64,000 nt of DNA from Planococcus beigongshangi (GTDB taxonomy: Bacteria > Bacillota > Bacilli > Bacillales_A > Planococcaceae), in contig NZ_JADHDU010000006.1 of NCBI RefSeq assembly GCF_016820495.1, positions 62,001 through 126,000 on the forward strand, in the 5' to 3' direction. The translations under genes and the position numbers were made by a program. The notes beneath the pieces are model-generated. The model did not search any database and was not told where the DNA came from. It worked only from the letters and a program-made list of their open reading frames with translations. This document shows, one piece after another, positions 1 through 7,845 of the stretch (position 1 is the stretch's first letter; each line of letters starts with the position of its first letter).

Positions 1-2
1 GT

Positions 3-362
3 CAGATGCATGATAAACTGGAAGAAGACATCAGTGAACTCGAATCGCGCCGGGCCGAGTTGAAAGGCAAAGCAGCGATTGCCAAAACACAAAGCCGCAT
101 GAACGAAATGGGTTCATCGATGAACGGAGCCGGCGAACGGATTTCCGCTTTTGATGCGATGGAGAAGAAGATCAACCAGCAGCTGGACGAAGCGCAGGCA
201 ATGTCGGAGCTGAACAGAGGTTCGGGAGACAATGTCAAAGATCTTGCGAAAAAATATGACGACACCTCCAATGTTGATGCGGAACTGGAGTCGCTGAAAT
301 CCGGCATCAATGTCGATGATGAACTGGAAGCCTTAAAATCACAGATCCAAAATAAAGAATAA
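3..362 (+). CDS. pspA: PspA/IM30 family protein, C-terminal part
   Basis: C-terminal portion of a phage-shock PspA/IM30 (ESCRT-III-like) protein. The frame is open to the left edge, so the start lies outside the window. The visible residues are rich in Ala, Glu, Lys and Asp with no membrane segment, as expected for the helical coiled-coil rod that assembles on the cytoplasmic face of a stressed membrane. The three genes that follow match ydjG-ydjH-ydjI, which follow pspA (ydjF) in Bacillus subtilis; this order is the strongest support. Family members are usually 220-230 residues, so about half is missing here. In B. subtilis the operon is SigW-dependent; any such promoter would be outside the window. 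Confidence 0.85.
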   Translation, partial: QMHDKLEEDISELESRRAELKGKAAIAKTQSRMNEMGSSMNGAGERISAFDAMEKKINQQLDEAQAMSELNRGSGDNVKDLAKKYDDTSNVDAELESLKSGINVDDELEALKSQIQNKE

Positions 363-410
363 TGACTGACATGCATACGCTGCATACAGTATTGAAGGGA
401 GGGGGACGGA

Positions 411-1439
411 TTGGTCACTCATTATAAATGTCCGAACTGCGGATCGGATATGAGTTTCGACAGTGAATCCGGTCATCTGTCCTGCCCGAGCTGTGGGCGG
501 CAGGACGAAATCGAATCGTTTCCTGAAGAGAATATTATAAAGGAATTCGATTCGGAAGAAGTGAAGGAATACCATTGTGAAAACTGCGGGGCAATTATTC
601 TGACAGACGCCAATACAACAGCGACCAATTGCAGTTTCTGCAGTGCGCCGGTCGTATTGTCCGATCGGCTGACGGGGGAATTTGCACCTTCCAAAGTCGT
701 TCCGTTTAAGATCAGTAAAGATGAAGCTGTGGCAGCTTTCCGGGCGTGGACAAAGAAAGGCCGTCTTTCGCCCACCAGTTTCAAGAGCGGTGAAAGGATC
801 AAAAAAATGACCGGCATGTATGTGCCGTTCTGGCTCTATGATATAGAAGGGTCCGCAAACGTAACAGCGCTTGCTACAAAAGTGCGCACTTATACACGTG
901 GCGATACGGTCTATACAGAAACGGACTTTTACGATATCCATCGTGAACTGGATCTCCGTTATTTGAAAGTGCCTGCCGATGCTTCGGAAAAAATGGACGA
1001 CGAATTGATGGATAAGCTGGAACCCTATGATTACGGGGAATTGAAGGACTTTAAAATGCCGTATTTGGCAGGTTATCTTGCTGAAAAATACGATTATGAC
1101 GATGAGGCGATGTTTTCGAGAGTCGAATCGAAAGTGCTCCCCTACATCGATTCATACATAAGTTCGACTGTTTCCGGCTATTCAACTGTGAATTACTCCA
1201 ATAAAAACATCCATACACAAAAAAAGAATGTCCATTATGCCTTGTTTCCGGTATGGATGGTCTATTACGATTTCGAAAAAAAAGAACATACTTTTGCGAT
1301 GAATGGCCAAACTGGTAAAGTGGTGGGCAAACCACCCATCAGCGGCTTTAAAGTCGCCGGCTGGTTTACAGGCATTGCAGCTTCTGCGCTGCTGGCCATG
1401 AAGGCAGTATCGTTTATATGGGGAGGCGTTCTTTGGTGA
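411..1439 (+). CDS. ydjG: YdjG-like zinc-ribbon protein of the PSP operon
   Basis: A 342-residue protein with four CxxC knuckles in the first 80 residues (CPNC, CPSC, CENC, CSFC), forming two TFIIB-like zinc ribbons. A globular middle follows, then one hydrophobic segment near the C-terminus. It starts at TTG 411, with an aagggaggggg Shine-Dalgarno just upstream. In B. subtilis, YdjGHI form a membrane assembly linked to PspA recruitment; membership here is inferred from gene order and domain content. It lies 48 nt after pspA and its stop overlaps the next start (GTGA), so translation is probably coupled. The molecular activity of this family is unknown. Confidence 0.85.
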   Translation: MVTHYKCPNCGSDMSFDSESGHLSCPSCGRQDEIESFPEENIIKEFDSEEVKEYHCENCGAIILTDANTTATNCSFCSAPVVLSDRLTGEFAPSKVVPFKISKDEAVAAFRAWTKKGRLSPTSFKSGERIKKMTGMYVPFWLYDIEGSANVTALATKVRTYTRGDTVYTETDFYDIHRELDLRYLKVPADASEKMDDELMDKLEPYDYGELKDFKMPYLAGYLAEKYDYDDEAMFSRVESKVLPYIDSYISSTVSGYSTVNYSNKNIHTQKKNVHYALFPVWMVYYDFEKKEHTFAMNGQTGKVVGKPPISGFKVAGWFTGIAASALLAMKAVSFIWGGVLW

Positions 1440-2221
1440 AAAAGGTGAACTTCAAAGCGCCTCTGCTTTTTTGCCTGATGCTGTTTTTGCTGTTCATTTC
1501 TTCATCAACAGCTTTTGCAGTGGCAGACCGGCATATATATGATGAAGGCAATTTACTCAGCGACTCTGAAATAGCTGAGCTGGAGGCAGTGGCAGCAGAA
1601 CACAGCCGTAAACATGATGTGGATTTCCTGTTATTGACATCCGATGATCCTGAGATTTTTTTCATCACCAATTTTATGGGTGATTTCTTTGATGACTGGG
1701 CGGAAGAGAACAATCAGGAAAATGCGGTGCTATTGACGATCAATAGTGCAACCCGCGATGTTTATCTGGCAGGTTTCGGAACGGCGCAAAGGTCTCTCGA
1801 CAACCAGCGCGTCGAACTTGTGCTTGACCGGATCATGAACGAAATGCGGGCGAATGATTTCGATGCTGCTTTCCATAAAACAGTGACAACAGCGAGCCGC
1901 TATATGGAATTTCGTCCAGGCGTCAATCCCGAACATATCTTTTTCAAAAACTGGTTTCAGATTTTGATAGCAGTGTTGCTTGGAGCTTTGATTGTCGGAA
2001 TCATGATCTATAATTCAGGCGGCAGAATCACAACCACTGCCCGGACGTATTTTGATGACCAAAATTCTAAAGTGATCACGAAAAAAGATGTCTTCCGCAA
2101 TAAGACTGTTACGCGCCGGAAAGTGCAGAAACAAAGCAGCGGCGGTGGAGGCAGTTTCGGCGGTGGAGGCGGCAGTACGGGCGGTGGCCGCTCTTTCAGT
2201 GGTGGCTGGCGCAAGTTCTGA
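1436..2221 (+). CDS. ydjH: YdjH-like TPM-domain membrane protein
   Basis: An N-terminal signal peptide (basic VKK start, long hydrophobic core, cleavage near AFA-VA) precedes an extracytoplasmic TPM domain. This domain carries the characteristic DEGNLLS opening. A transmembrane helix follows at about residues 175-195, then a Gly/Ser-rich tail ending in GGW. I chose GTG 1436 because GGGGAGG at 1420-1426 is 9 nt upstream and overlaps an in-frame ATG at 1418 that has no Shine-Dalgarno. The start overlaps the ydjG stop. The TPM domain is known from photosystem II repair protein TLP18.3 and from YgcG. In this operon it probably forms the outward-facing part of the PSP-associated complex. Confidence 0.82.
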   Translation: MKKVNFKAPLLFCLMLFLLFISSSTAFAVADRHIYDEGNLLSDSEIAELEAVAAEHSRKHDVDFLLLTSDDPEIFFITNFMGDFFDDWAEENNQENAVLLTINSATRDVYLAGFGTAQRSLDNQRVELVLDRIMNEMRANDFDAAFHKTVTTASRYMEFRPGVNPEHIFFKNWFQILIAVLLGALIVGIMIYNSGGRITTTARTYFDDQNSKVITKKDVFRNKTVTRRKVQKQSSGGGGSFGGGGGSTGGGRSFSGGWRKF

Positions 2222-2254
2222 TGACCGATTCAACGAGAGAAGGGAATGACTAAG

Positions 2255-3220
2255 ATGGTGTTTTTTAGCAATCAATTTGCAGATGTAGTGGAATGGGATG
2301 AATTCCGCGATGACATGATTTTTTATAAATGGGCCAATAAAGAAGTGAAAAAAGGCAGTCGCCTGATCATCCGCCCTGGACAAGATGCGATTTTCCTCAA
2401 CAACGGCAAGATTGAAGGGATTTTCGAGGATGACGGCGAGTACGATATCGAATCGGAGATCGTTCCGTTTCTGTCGACATTAAAAGGCTTCCGTTTTGGC
2501 TTCAACAGCGGCATGCGTGTCGAAGTGCTGTTCGTCAACACGAAGGAATTCACCGTCAGATGGGGCACCCAGAACCCGATCAATATTCCGGCTCCGGGAA
2601 TGCCCGGCGGTATGCCAATCCGGGCGAATGGCACATTCCAATTCAAGGTGAATGATTACATCAGCCTGATCGATAAAATTGCGGGTGTACGCACAAGTTA
2701 TGTGGTTGAAGACGTGAAAATCCGCATTACGGCAGTCCTGGATCAGCTGCTGATGAAATGGATTCCCAAAGAAGGCAAGGATATGTTCAATCTGCAGGCC
2801 AACGCATCCGACATCGCGAAAGGCATCCAGGATGATCTCGACATGCAGGTGATGGACGATGGTTTCAAAATCACCGGCTTCCAGATCATGAGCTTTAATT
2901 ATCCAAAAGAGATCCAGGATATGATCAATAAAAACGCATCTCACGGCATGGTGGGCGATATCTCGAGATATCAGCAGATGTCCGTCGCGGATGCCATGGG
3001 CAAGTCATCGGGTTCGAACACGGCATCCGACATGGCCGGCATGATGATGGGTATGAACATTGCGAAGGAAATGATGGATGATCAGAAGGATTCGGGGAAA
3101 GAATCAGCAGGGTCCGGATCCGGGTCCGGCAGCGGAAAAGGTCCGAATTTCTGTCCGAATTGCGGTGAAAAAGTGAGCGGCGCTAAATTCTGCCCGAACT
3201 GCGGAGAGAAATTGACATAA
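2255..3220 (+). CDS. ydjI: YdjI-like SPFH-domain protein with C-terminal zinc ribbon
   Basis: About 320 residues: an SPFH/band-7 'virion core' fold over residues 1-230, a Met/Gly/Ser-rich linker, and a C-terminal double zinc ribbon (FCPNCGEK repeated twice). There is no transmembrane helix. B. subtilis YdjI belongs to the same family and helps recruit PspA to the membrane. An in-frame ATG at 2246 sits only 1 nt after GAAGGG, whereas ATG 2255 has 10-nt spacing, so 2255 is preferred; the difference is three residues. It is the last gene of the operon and is closed by a strong terminator at 3224-3270. Confidence 0.85.
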   Translation: MVFFSNQFADVVEWDEFRDDMIFYKWANKEVKKGSRLIIRPGQDAIFLNNGKIEGIFEDDGEYDIESEIVPFLSTLKGFRFGFNSGMRVEVLFVNTKEFTVRWGTQNPINIPAPGMPGGMPIRANGTFQFKVNDYISLIDKIAGVRTSYVVEDVKIRITAVLDQLLMKWIPKEGKDMFNLQANASDIAKGIQDDLDMQVMDDGFKITGFQIMSFNYPKEIQDMINKNASHGMVGDISRYQQMSVADAMGKSSGSNTASDMAGMMMGMNIAKEMMDDQKDSGKESAGSGSGSGSGKGPNFCPNCGEKVSGAKFCPNCGEKLT

Positions 3221-3223
3221 CAA

Positions 3224-3270
3224 GACGGCCATGCCCCTCATCGAGTGATGAGGAGCACGGCCGTTTTTTT
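3224..3270 (+). terminator. Intrinsic terminator of pspA-ydjGHI
   Basis: A long, slightly imperfect inverted repeat (acggccatgcccctcatc paired with gatgaggagcacggccgt) runs directly into seven T residues. Confidence 0.85.
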
Positions 3271-3272
3271 GG

Positions 3273-3396
3273 ATGCCGATCATAAAAGCCTGAATGGCGA
3301 TCACAAACAGCGTAATGCCGATCATAAAAGAGGTTATACCGATCACAAAAGGCCGGATGCCGATCATAAAACCACTTATCCCGATCACAAACCACA
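3273..3396 (+). repeat. 21-nt-period repeat array, family A, locus 1
   Basis: Six copies of a core close to ATGCCGATCAYAAA. Their GATC tetramers start at 3278, 3299, 3320, 3341, 3362 and 3383, so every step is exactly 21 nt. The base after GATCA alternates T, C, T, C, T, C, giving a 42-nt higher-order unit. The 7 nt between cores are variable. The array begins immediately after the ydjI terminator. Read on the minus strand, the same DNA gives heptads of the form F(V/M)IGIxx. No convincing ribosome binding site precedes that frame, so I call it a repeat and not a gene. Confidence 0.85.
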
Positions 3397-3610
3397 TTTC
3401 AACTGGAAATCCTTTATTTCCATGGGCATCCTGGCAATCGATTTTACGCTTTTCTGTTGTTTATTGAAGAAAGCTGCATTTAGATGGAGAAAAAGGGCGC
3501 TCACCCTTCCGATAATCTCTCGAGATTTCTTTAAAAGTGCATTTCAAAAAGGAGTAAAATCTCTGCCTGCGGGTAAACTGTAAGTAAATGATTTTCAGGA
3601 GGGATTTTGA

Positions 3611-3832
3611 ATGGCCAGAAAAGGGACAGCAGGCAAAACACCCGAGAAGCAGATTGGTGCGCGAGAATCGGGTATCGATAAAGCGATCAATAAAGTGAAG
3701 CAGACATTTGACGGAGAAAACGAAGCTACAGATTATGAAGAAGAAAAAGGCAGGGAAGAGCAAGAAGATGCCAAAGAGTATTCCAAGAAAGTTTCGGATG
3801 AGGAAACGAATAATCCGCGCAGAAACGAATAG
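3611..3832 (+). CDS. Small acidic hydrophilic protein, function unknown
   Basis: 73 residues, highly charged (E, K, D, R) with no hydrophobic segment. The composition suggests a largely disordered or helical protein, like many small Bacillota stress proteins. The start is well supported: AGGAGGG at 3597-3603, then 7 nt, then ATG. A perfect bidirectional terminator follows 10 nt after the stop, so the unit is monocistronic. I recognise no family. GGGTAA at 3572 resembles a SigB -10, but no -35 match lies at the right distance. Confidence 0.65.
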   Translation: MARKGTAGKTPEKQIGARESGIDKAINKVKQTFDGENEATDYEEEKGREEQEDAKEYSKKVSDEETNNPRRNE

Positions 3833-3842
3833 GGATACACAC

Positions 3843-3883
3843 AAAAGAGAAGTGCTGACCAGCCAGGTCAGCACTTCTCTTTT
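3843..3883. terminator. Bidirectional terminator between convergent genes
   Basis: Perfect inverted repeat agagaagtgctgacc/ggtcagcacttctct with a 4-nt loop, A-rich on the left and T-rich on the right. It serves the small acidic gene (+) and the SDR gene (-). Confidence 0.9.
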
Positions 3884-3891
3884 GCACTTTC

Positions 3892-4674
3892 TTAATATTT
3901 ATACGATTGCCCTCCGTCGATCGGAATGACTGATGCGTTGATGAATTTCGCTGCATCGGACAGCAGGAATGCGACCAGATTGCCGACTTCTTCCGGTTTA
4001 CCGAAACGTTTCATCGGATTGACGCTGACGAACTCCTTGCCGGCCGCTTCCCAGTCATCGCCAGCCATTTGCTTCAGGGAACCTTCTACCATGGGCGTCA
4101 TGATGGCGCCGGGAGCAATGGCGTTGATGCTGATGCCGAACTGGCCGTATTCAATGCCGGAGTTGCGGGTCAGGCCGACAACGCCGTGTTTGCTCGCTGC
4201 GTAGCCGGACTGATTGCCGACGCCGCGGATTCCGCCGACGGATGCGGTGTTGACGATGGAGCCGTACCCTTGTTCCTTCATCACCTTCAGCACATGTTTC
4301 ATGCCGTAGAAAACACCGTTCAAGTTAACGCTGACAACTTTTTCAAACTCATCCGAGCCGAAGTCTTCAGTCAGATTCTGTTTGCCTTCGATACCGGCAT
4401 TATTGAAGAAGCCGTCAATTTTGCCGAATTTCTCGAGTGTGAAACTGACATAGTTCTTCACATCTTCTTCATTGGTGACATTGGCTTCGACAGTTTCAAC
4501 CTGTGCATCCGCCGCTGCAGAAAGGATTTCTTTTTTACTGTCTTCCAGGCCGTCTTTATTCATATCAACCAGAACAAGTTTACCGCCCTGTTTGGCAATC
4601 GCCAATGCCGCTGCGCGTCCGAGTCCGGAACCGCCGCCCGTGATTATTATGACTTTTTCTGAGTAATCAATCAT
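3892..4674 (-). CDS. SDR family oxidoreductase (glucose 1-dehydrogenase-like)
   Basis: A classical short-chain dehydrogenase of 260 residues. It has the TGGGSGLG dinucleotide-binding motif near residue 12, NNAG, a catalytic Ser in the NTAS region and YAASK (YxxxK). It probably reduces or oxidises a small alcohol or carbonyl substrate with NAD(P); the substrate cannot be read from the sequence. AGGAGAG lies upstream of the ATG at 4674. A good SigB-type promoter sits about 60 nt upstream (4732-4757), which suggests a general-stress role like other SigB-controlled SDRs. Monocistronic, sharing its terminator with the convergent small gene. Confidence 0.85.
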   Translation of the reverse strand: MIDYSEKVIIITGGGSGLGRAAALAIAKQGGKLVLVDMNKDGLEDSKKEILSAAADAQVETVEANVTNEEDVKNYVSFTLEKFGKIDGFFNNAGIEGKQNLTEDFGSDEFEKVVSVNLNGVFYGMKHVLKVMKEQGYGSIVNTASVGGIRGVGNQSGYAASKHGVVGLTRNSGIEYGQFGISINAIAPGAIMTPMVEGSLKQMAGDDWEAAGKEFVSVNPMKRFGKPEEVGNLVAFLLSDAAKFINASVIPIDGGQSYKY

Positions 4675-4731
4675 TGATCATCTCTCCTTTTTTGTTTGTG
4701 CTAAACTGTAGAAAAGCTTCCACTTATTCTT

Positions 4732-4757
4732 ATACCCGGACAGCAAGGGGCTTAATC
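4732..4757 (-). promoter_or_regulatory. Candidate SigB promoter of the SDR gene
   Basis: On the minus strand, GATTAA (4757-4752) is followed by a 14-nt spacer and GGGTAT (4737-4732). The SigB consensus is GTTTAA-N12-15-GGGTAT, so 11 of 12 bases match. Confidence 0.65.
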
Positions 4758-4798
4758 AGCTGGAACTTTAATCGTCAGCACAAGGGGATGGAAGAGGT

Positions 4799-5602
4799 TT
4801 GAAGGAAAATAATTTAGATCATTTACTGGCAAGCATGAAAATAATTGGAAACGATCATATTCAACGGTCCCAACTGAAGCACCGCCGGTCACTCGTCGAG
4901 GCGTTCGGTCTGGAAGAAGGCATGCGCATACTGGAAATTGGCTGCGGGCAAGGGGATACGACAGTGGTGCTCGCGGATGCCGTCGGAGAAAGTGGCTTTG
5001 TGCTGGCTGTAGATATAGCAGATCCCGATTATGGTGCCCCGATTACGCTCGGGGAAGCGACGGACACGATCGCTGCTTCTGCACTGGGCAGCCGTATCGA
5101 ATTTAGACTGCAGACTGATTTACTTGATCTGCCTGAGGAAAATTTTGATGTGGCGATCCTCTCCCATTCCTCCTGGTATTTCCGCGATCCCGAACAGCTT
5201 CTCGCTTATTTTGAAAAAATGCGAAGAATGGCGAAGCGGATCTGTATCGCCGAGTGGGATCTCAATTTTACCCGCATGGAGCAGCGGCATCACTTTGCAG
5301 CGACTGCCATTCTGGCGTTGTACAGTGAATTTATTGATAATGAAGGGAATATCCAGCATGTATTCGATTCGCTCCAATTGCAGGACTTGCTTGAAAAAGC
5401 GGGCTGGGCGGTGCAGCAGACGGCGGTCGTCGATGCGGGATTTTTACAGGACGGCGCGTGGGAAGTTGACCATGCACAGAGTATCCGTGAGGAATTTCTC
5501 AAGACGCCGCCGCGCATCCAGTCGCTGGCCGCAAGTTTCTATGCGCTGCTGGAAGCGGAAGCTGTGGAAAGTCTGGACAGTCTGGTGATTTTGGCGGAAT
5601 AA
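4799..5602 (+). CDS. Class I SAM-dependent methyltransferase
   Basis: 267 residues with a Rossmann methyltransferase fold. Motif I is LEIGCGQGDT at about residues 45-54, an acidic VDIAD follows at the end of strand 2, and a DVAILSHSSWYF segment stands at the post-II position. The substrate is not predictable. The start is uncertain: TTG 4799 has AAGGGG 11 nt upstream, and an in-frame ATG occurs at 4835. It is divergent from the SDR gene and is followed 33 nt later by the DUF1697 gene, with no terminator between them, so the two may be cotranscribed. Confidence 0.75.
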   Translation: MKENNLDHLLASMKIIGNDHIQRSQLKHRRSLVEAFGLEEGMRILEIGCGQGDTTVVLADAVGESGFVLAVDIADPDYGAPITLGEATDTIAASALGSRIEFRLQTDLLDLPEENFDVAILSHSSWYFRDPEQLLAYFEKMRRMAKRICIAEWDLNFTRMEQRHHFAATAILALYSEFIDNEGNIQHVFDSLQLQDLLEKAGWAVQQTAVVDAGFLQDGAWEVDHAQSIREEFLKTPPRIQSLAASFYALLEAEAVESLDSLVILAE

Positions 5603-5635
5603 AGAATTTATCCGAGCCGGAGGGAGTGGGCTGAT

Positions 5636-6187
5636 ATGGTTTATGTGGCTTTGCTGCGGGACATCAATGTCGGCGGAAACAATAAAATCGATATGAAATT
5701 ATTGAAGAGCGTATTTGAAGAAGCAGGTATGTCCGCCGTCAAAACGTATATCAATTCGGGCAATATCATTTTTGTGAATGATGATCATATTAAAGAAGAA
5801 TTGCCGTCGGTATTGGAAGCAGCGATCCTGGCTCATTTCGGCTTGGCGATAAAAGTCCTTGTTTATTCGTTTGAAGATTTTAAAAGGGTGGCCGCAGAAA
5901 TCCCGGATAGCTGGACGAATGACAAGGAGATGAAAAGTGACGTTTGGTTCCTGTGGCCGGAAGCAGACAGCGAATCGGTGCTTGGGGACTTGTCCGTCAA
6001 ACCTGAAAACGACCGGGTGAATTACGTTCCCGGTGCCATCCTTTGGTCGGTCGATAAAGAGTTCGTCACGAAGAGCGGGATGCAGAAAGTGATTGGCACG
6101 AAATTATATAAATCGATGACGATCCGCAACGTGAATACCGTCAGGAAGCTGCTCGGACTGATGGAGGAATTGGACACGGAAAGTTAA
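5636..6187 (+). CDS. DUF1697 family protein
   Basis: 183 residues. The opening ALLRDINVGGNNKIDM and the TYINSGNIIF motif are diagnostic of DUF1697, a cytoplasmic alpha/beta family without an assigned reaction. Length is typical for the family. CGGAGGGAG precedes the ATG. It is probably cotranscribed with the methyltransferase and ends in a strong terminator. Confidence 0.85.
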   Translation: MVYVALLRDINVGGNNKIDMKLLKSVFEEAGMSAVKTYINSGNIIFVNDDHIKEELPSVLEAAILAHFGLAIKVLVYSFEDFKRVAAEIPDSWTNDKEMKSDVWFLWPEADSESVLGDLSVKPENDRVNYVPGAILWSVDKEFVTKSGMQKVIGTKLYKSMTIRNVNTVRKLLGLMEELDTES

Positions 6188-6197
6188 ATACGATACA

Positions 6198-6233
6198 AAA
6201 CCCGCATCCTGACTTGCAGGATGCGGGTTTTTT
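6198..6233 (+). terminator. Intrinsic terminator
   Basis: Stem aaacccgcatcct/aggatgcgggttt followed by T residues, just after the DUF1697 gene. Confidence 0.88.
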
Positions 6234-6270
6234 CATCGTTTTCAGTGGCGCAGCGCTCTGGGGTCAAACA

Positions 6271-6444
6271 TTAATCCTTCGCTTCGTCATCTCCGCTTTT
6301 CACGCTGTCTTGCCAATCGCCTTTGTTTTCATTGACGTAGTCTTTGCCTTTGTCTTTATACTCGTCACCGTGTTCGTTCAGATGAGTTTTGCCTTTTTCC
6401 GTCGCCTTGTCTTTTGCATCGTTGAATTTGTCGTTAAAAGCCAT
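6271..6444 (-). CDS. Small hydrophilic CsbD-like stress protein
   Basis: A 57-residue protein beginning MAFNDKFNDAKDKATEKG and rich in Lys, Asp, Glu and Gly, with no hydrophobic stretch. Composition and the repeated DK/GK pattern resemble CsbD-like or LEA-like small stress proteins, but I cannot assign it firmly to a family. Its start is preceded by GGAAGGATGGAG. Upstream on the minus strand is GGGTAA (about 6489-6494), a good SigB -10, with only a weak -35 (ACTTAA, 12-nt spacer). SigB control is therefore plausible but unproven. The frame is intact from ATG 6444 to TAA 6271. Confidence 0.65.
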   Translation of the reverse strand: MAFNDKFNDAKDKATEKGKTHLNEHGDEYKDKGKDYVNENKGDWQDSVKSGDDEAKD

Positions 6445-6581
6445 TCTACTCCATCCTTCCGTTCGGTTATTTCGTACATTGACTATTTACCCGGTCATTA
6501 AAACTTAAGTCAGACAAAAGGAAAAATCGATCGTAAGGCTCAGAAATTTTAGAAGCCTTTATCAGAATAAACCCTGGAATC

Positions 6582-6622
6582 GCCATGCCGATCACAAATG
6601 ATGGAATGCCGATCACAAAAGC
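6582..6622 (+). repeat. 21-nt-period repeat, family A, locus 2 (two units)
   Basis: Two copies of ATGCCGATCACAAA with GATC at 6590 and 6611, again exactly 21 nt apart. They lie between the CsbD-like gene and the end of the oxidoreductase gene. This is a short relative of the arrays at 3273 and 12893. Confidence 0.75.
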
Positions 6623-6666
6623 CTCATCTTCACCAAATCATCAGCCAAATCGTATTAAAATACGGC

Positions 6667-7695
6667 TTAAAGCTCCGCAAAGTCCGGATCCGCTACTTTC
6701 ACCAGCTGTTTTCCGAGATTTTTACCTTCAAATAACTCCAAAAATGCACGTGGTGTGTTTTCGAAGCCTTCCACAATCGTTTCCTCGTATTTCAATTTGC
6801 CAGCTTGAAGCCATTTGCCGAGATCGGCGGCACCTGTCGCGAAATCGGATGCATAATCGCCAAGCGTGAAGCCTTTCATCATCGAACTCGTCGTGATGAA
6901 TTTCCACTGGATGCGCGGCCCCAAATCCGCTTCAGGGGAATTATAGGAAGAAATCGTTCCGCACAGCACCACGCGTGATTTATTGTTCAGCTCCAGAATC
7001 ACTGCATCGGACACTTCACCGCCCACATTGTCGAAATAGACATCGACTCCATCAGGTACGGCTTTTTTAAAGTCTTCCTTAAAGCTGTCGGATTTATAAT
7101 TCACGGCAGCATCAAAGCCGAGTTCGTTTACCAGGTAATCGATTTTTTCCTGGGAGCCCGCGATGCCGACAGCGCGTGCGCCTTTCAGTTTCGCAATCTG
7201 GCCGACGACTGATCCTACTGCACCGGCGGCACCGGATACGACAACGGTTTCGCCTTCCTGCGGTTTGCCGATATCAAGAAGCCCGAAATAAGCGGTCAGG
7301 CCGGTCAAACCGAGGATTCCGAGGCGCGTAGTGATCGGTGCGATCGTCGGGTCCACTTTCTGGACACGCTCCGCTTTTACGATATTGTACTCGGACCATT
7401 TCATCGTGCCATTCACGATATCGCCTTTTTGGAGCAGGTCTGATTTCGATTCCACGACTTCGGCCAGGATGCCGCCGCTAATCGCTTCGTTCAATTTATA
7501 TGGAGCCACATAAGATTTCACATCCCGCATGCGTCCGCGCATGTACGGGTCGACGGATAGATACAGTGTTTTAACCAGCACTTCGCCTTCAGCAGGGGAC
7601 GCCATCTCTCTTTCGATGAAGGCGAAATCCTTATCTTCCGGAGTGCCTTCCGGGCGGTTAGCCAGGTGAATTTCTTTATAAGTCTTCGGTGTCAT
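6667..7695 (-). CDS. NADP-dependent medium-chain oxidoreductase (YfmJ-like)
   Basis: 342 residues of the zinc-free MDR leukotriene/alkenal reductase group. The LSVDPYMRGRM motif is near residue 50, and the NADP-binding VSGAAGAVGSVVGQ lies in the middle, followed by DVYFDNVGG. These enzymes reduce the C=C bond of alpha,beta-unsaturated aldehydes and ketones with NADPH, and B. subtilis YfmJ is the close analogue. AAAGGAGGAG precedes the ATG. It is divergent from an old-yellow-enzyme gene, so two enzymes acting on related electrophiles share this intergenic region. Confidence 0.88.
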   Translation of the reverse strand: MTPKTYKEIHLANRPEGTPEDKDFAFIEREMASPAEGEVLVKTLYLSVDPYMRGRMRDVKSYVAPYKLNEAISGGILAEVVESKSDLLQKGDIVNGTMKWSEYNIVKAERVQKVDPTIAPITTRLGILGLTGLTAYFGLLDIGKPQEGETVVVSGAAGAVGSVVGQIAKLKGARAVGIAGSQEKIDYLVNELGFDAAVNYKSDSFKEDFKKAVPDGVDVYFDNVGGEVSDAVILELNNKSRVVLCGTISSYNSPEADLGPRIQWKFITTSSMMKGFTLGDYASDFATGAADLGKWLQAGKLKYEETIVEGFENTPRAFLELFEGKNLGKQLVKVADPDFAEL

Positions 7696-7845
7696 CTAAA
7701 CTCCTCCTTTAATGTCCATTCGAAAAAAGCGTAACATTACCAAAGAATGGAATCAAAAATTTGGGCCTGTAAGCCAGTTTTGTTGTAGCCCTTTGAGCCA
7801 TGTGCTATTTTGAAATAACGAAACTCCATAGAAAAGAGGAATTCC

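Noticed and set aside
2008..2214. Proline-rich antisense frame
   Set aside because: It is the shadow of the Gly/Ser-rich tail of ydjH on the opposite strand.
3273..3396. CRISPR array
   Set aside because: Units are 21 nt with a 14-nt core and 7-nt variable gaps, too short for repeat plus spacer, and no cas genes are present.
3245..3583. Reading frame encoding DHK repeats across family-A locus 1
   Set aside because: Same cause; it begins inside the ydjI terminator hairpin and has no ribosome binding site.
3560..3590. SigB promoter for the small acidic gene
   Set aside because: GGGTAA fits a -10, but no GTTTAA-like -35 lies 12-15 nt upstream.
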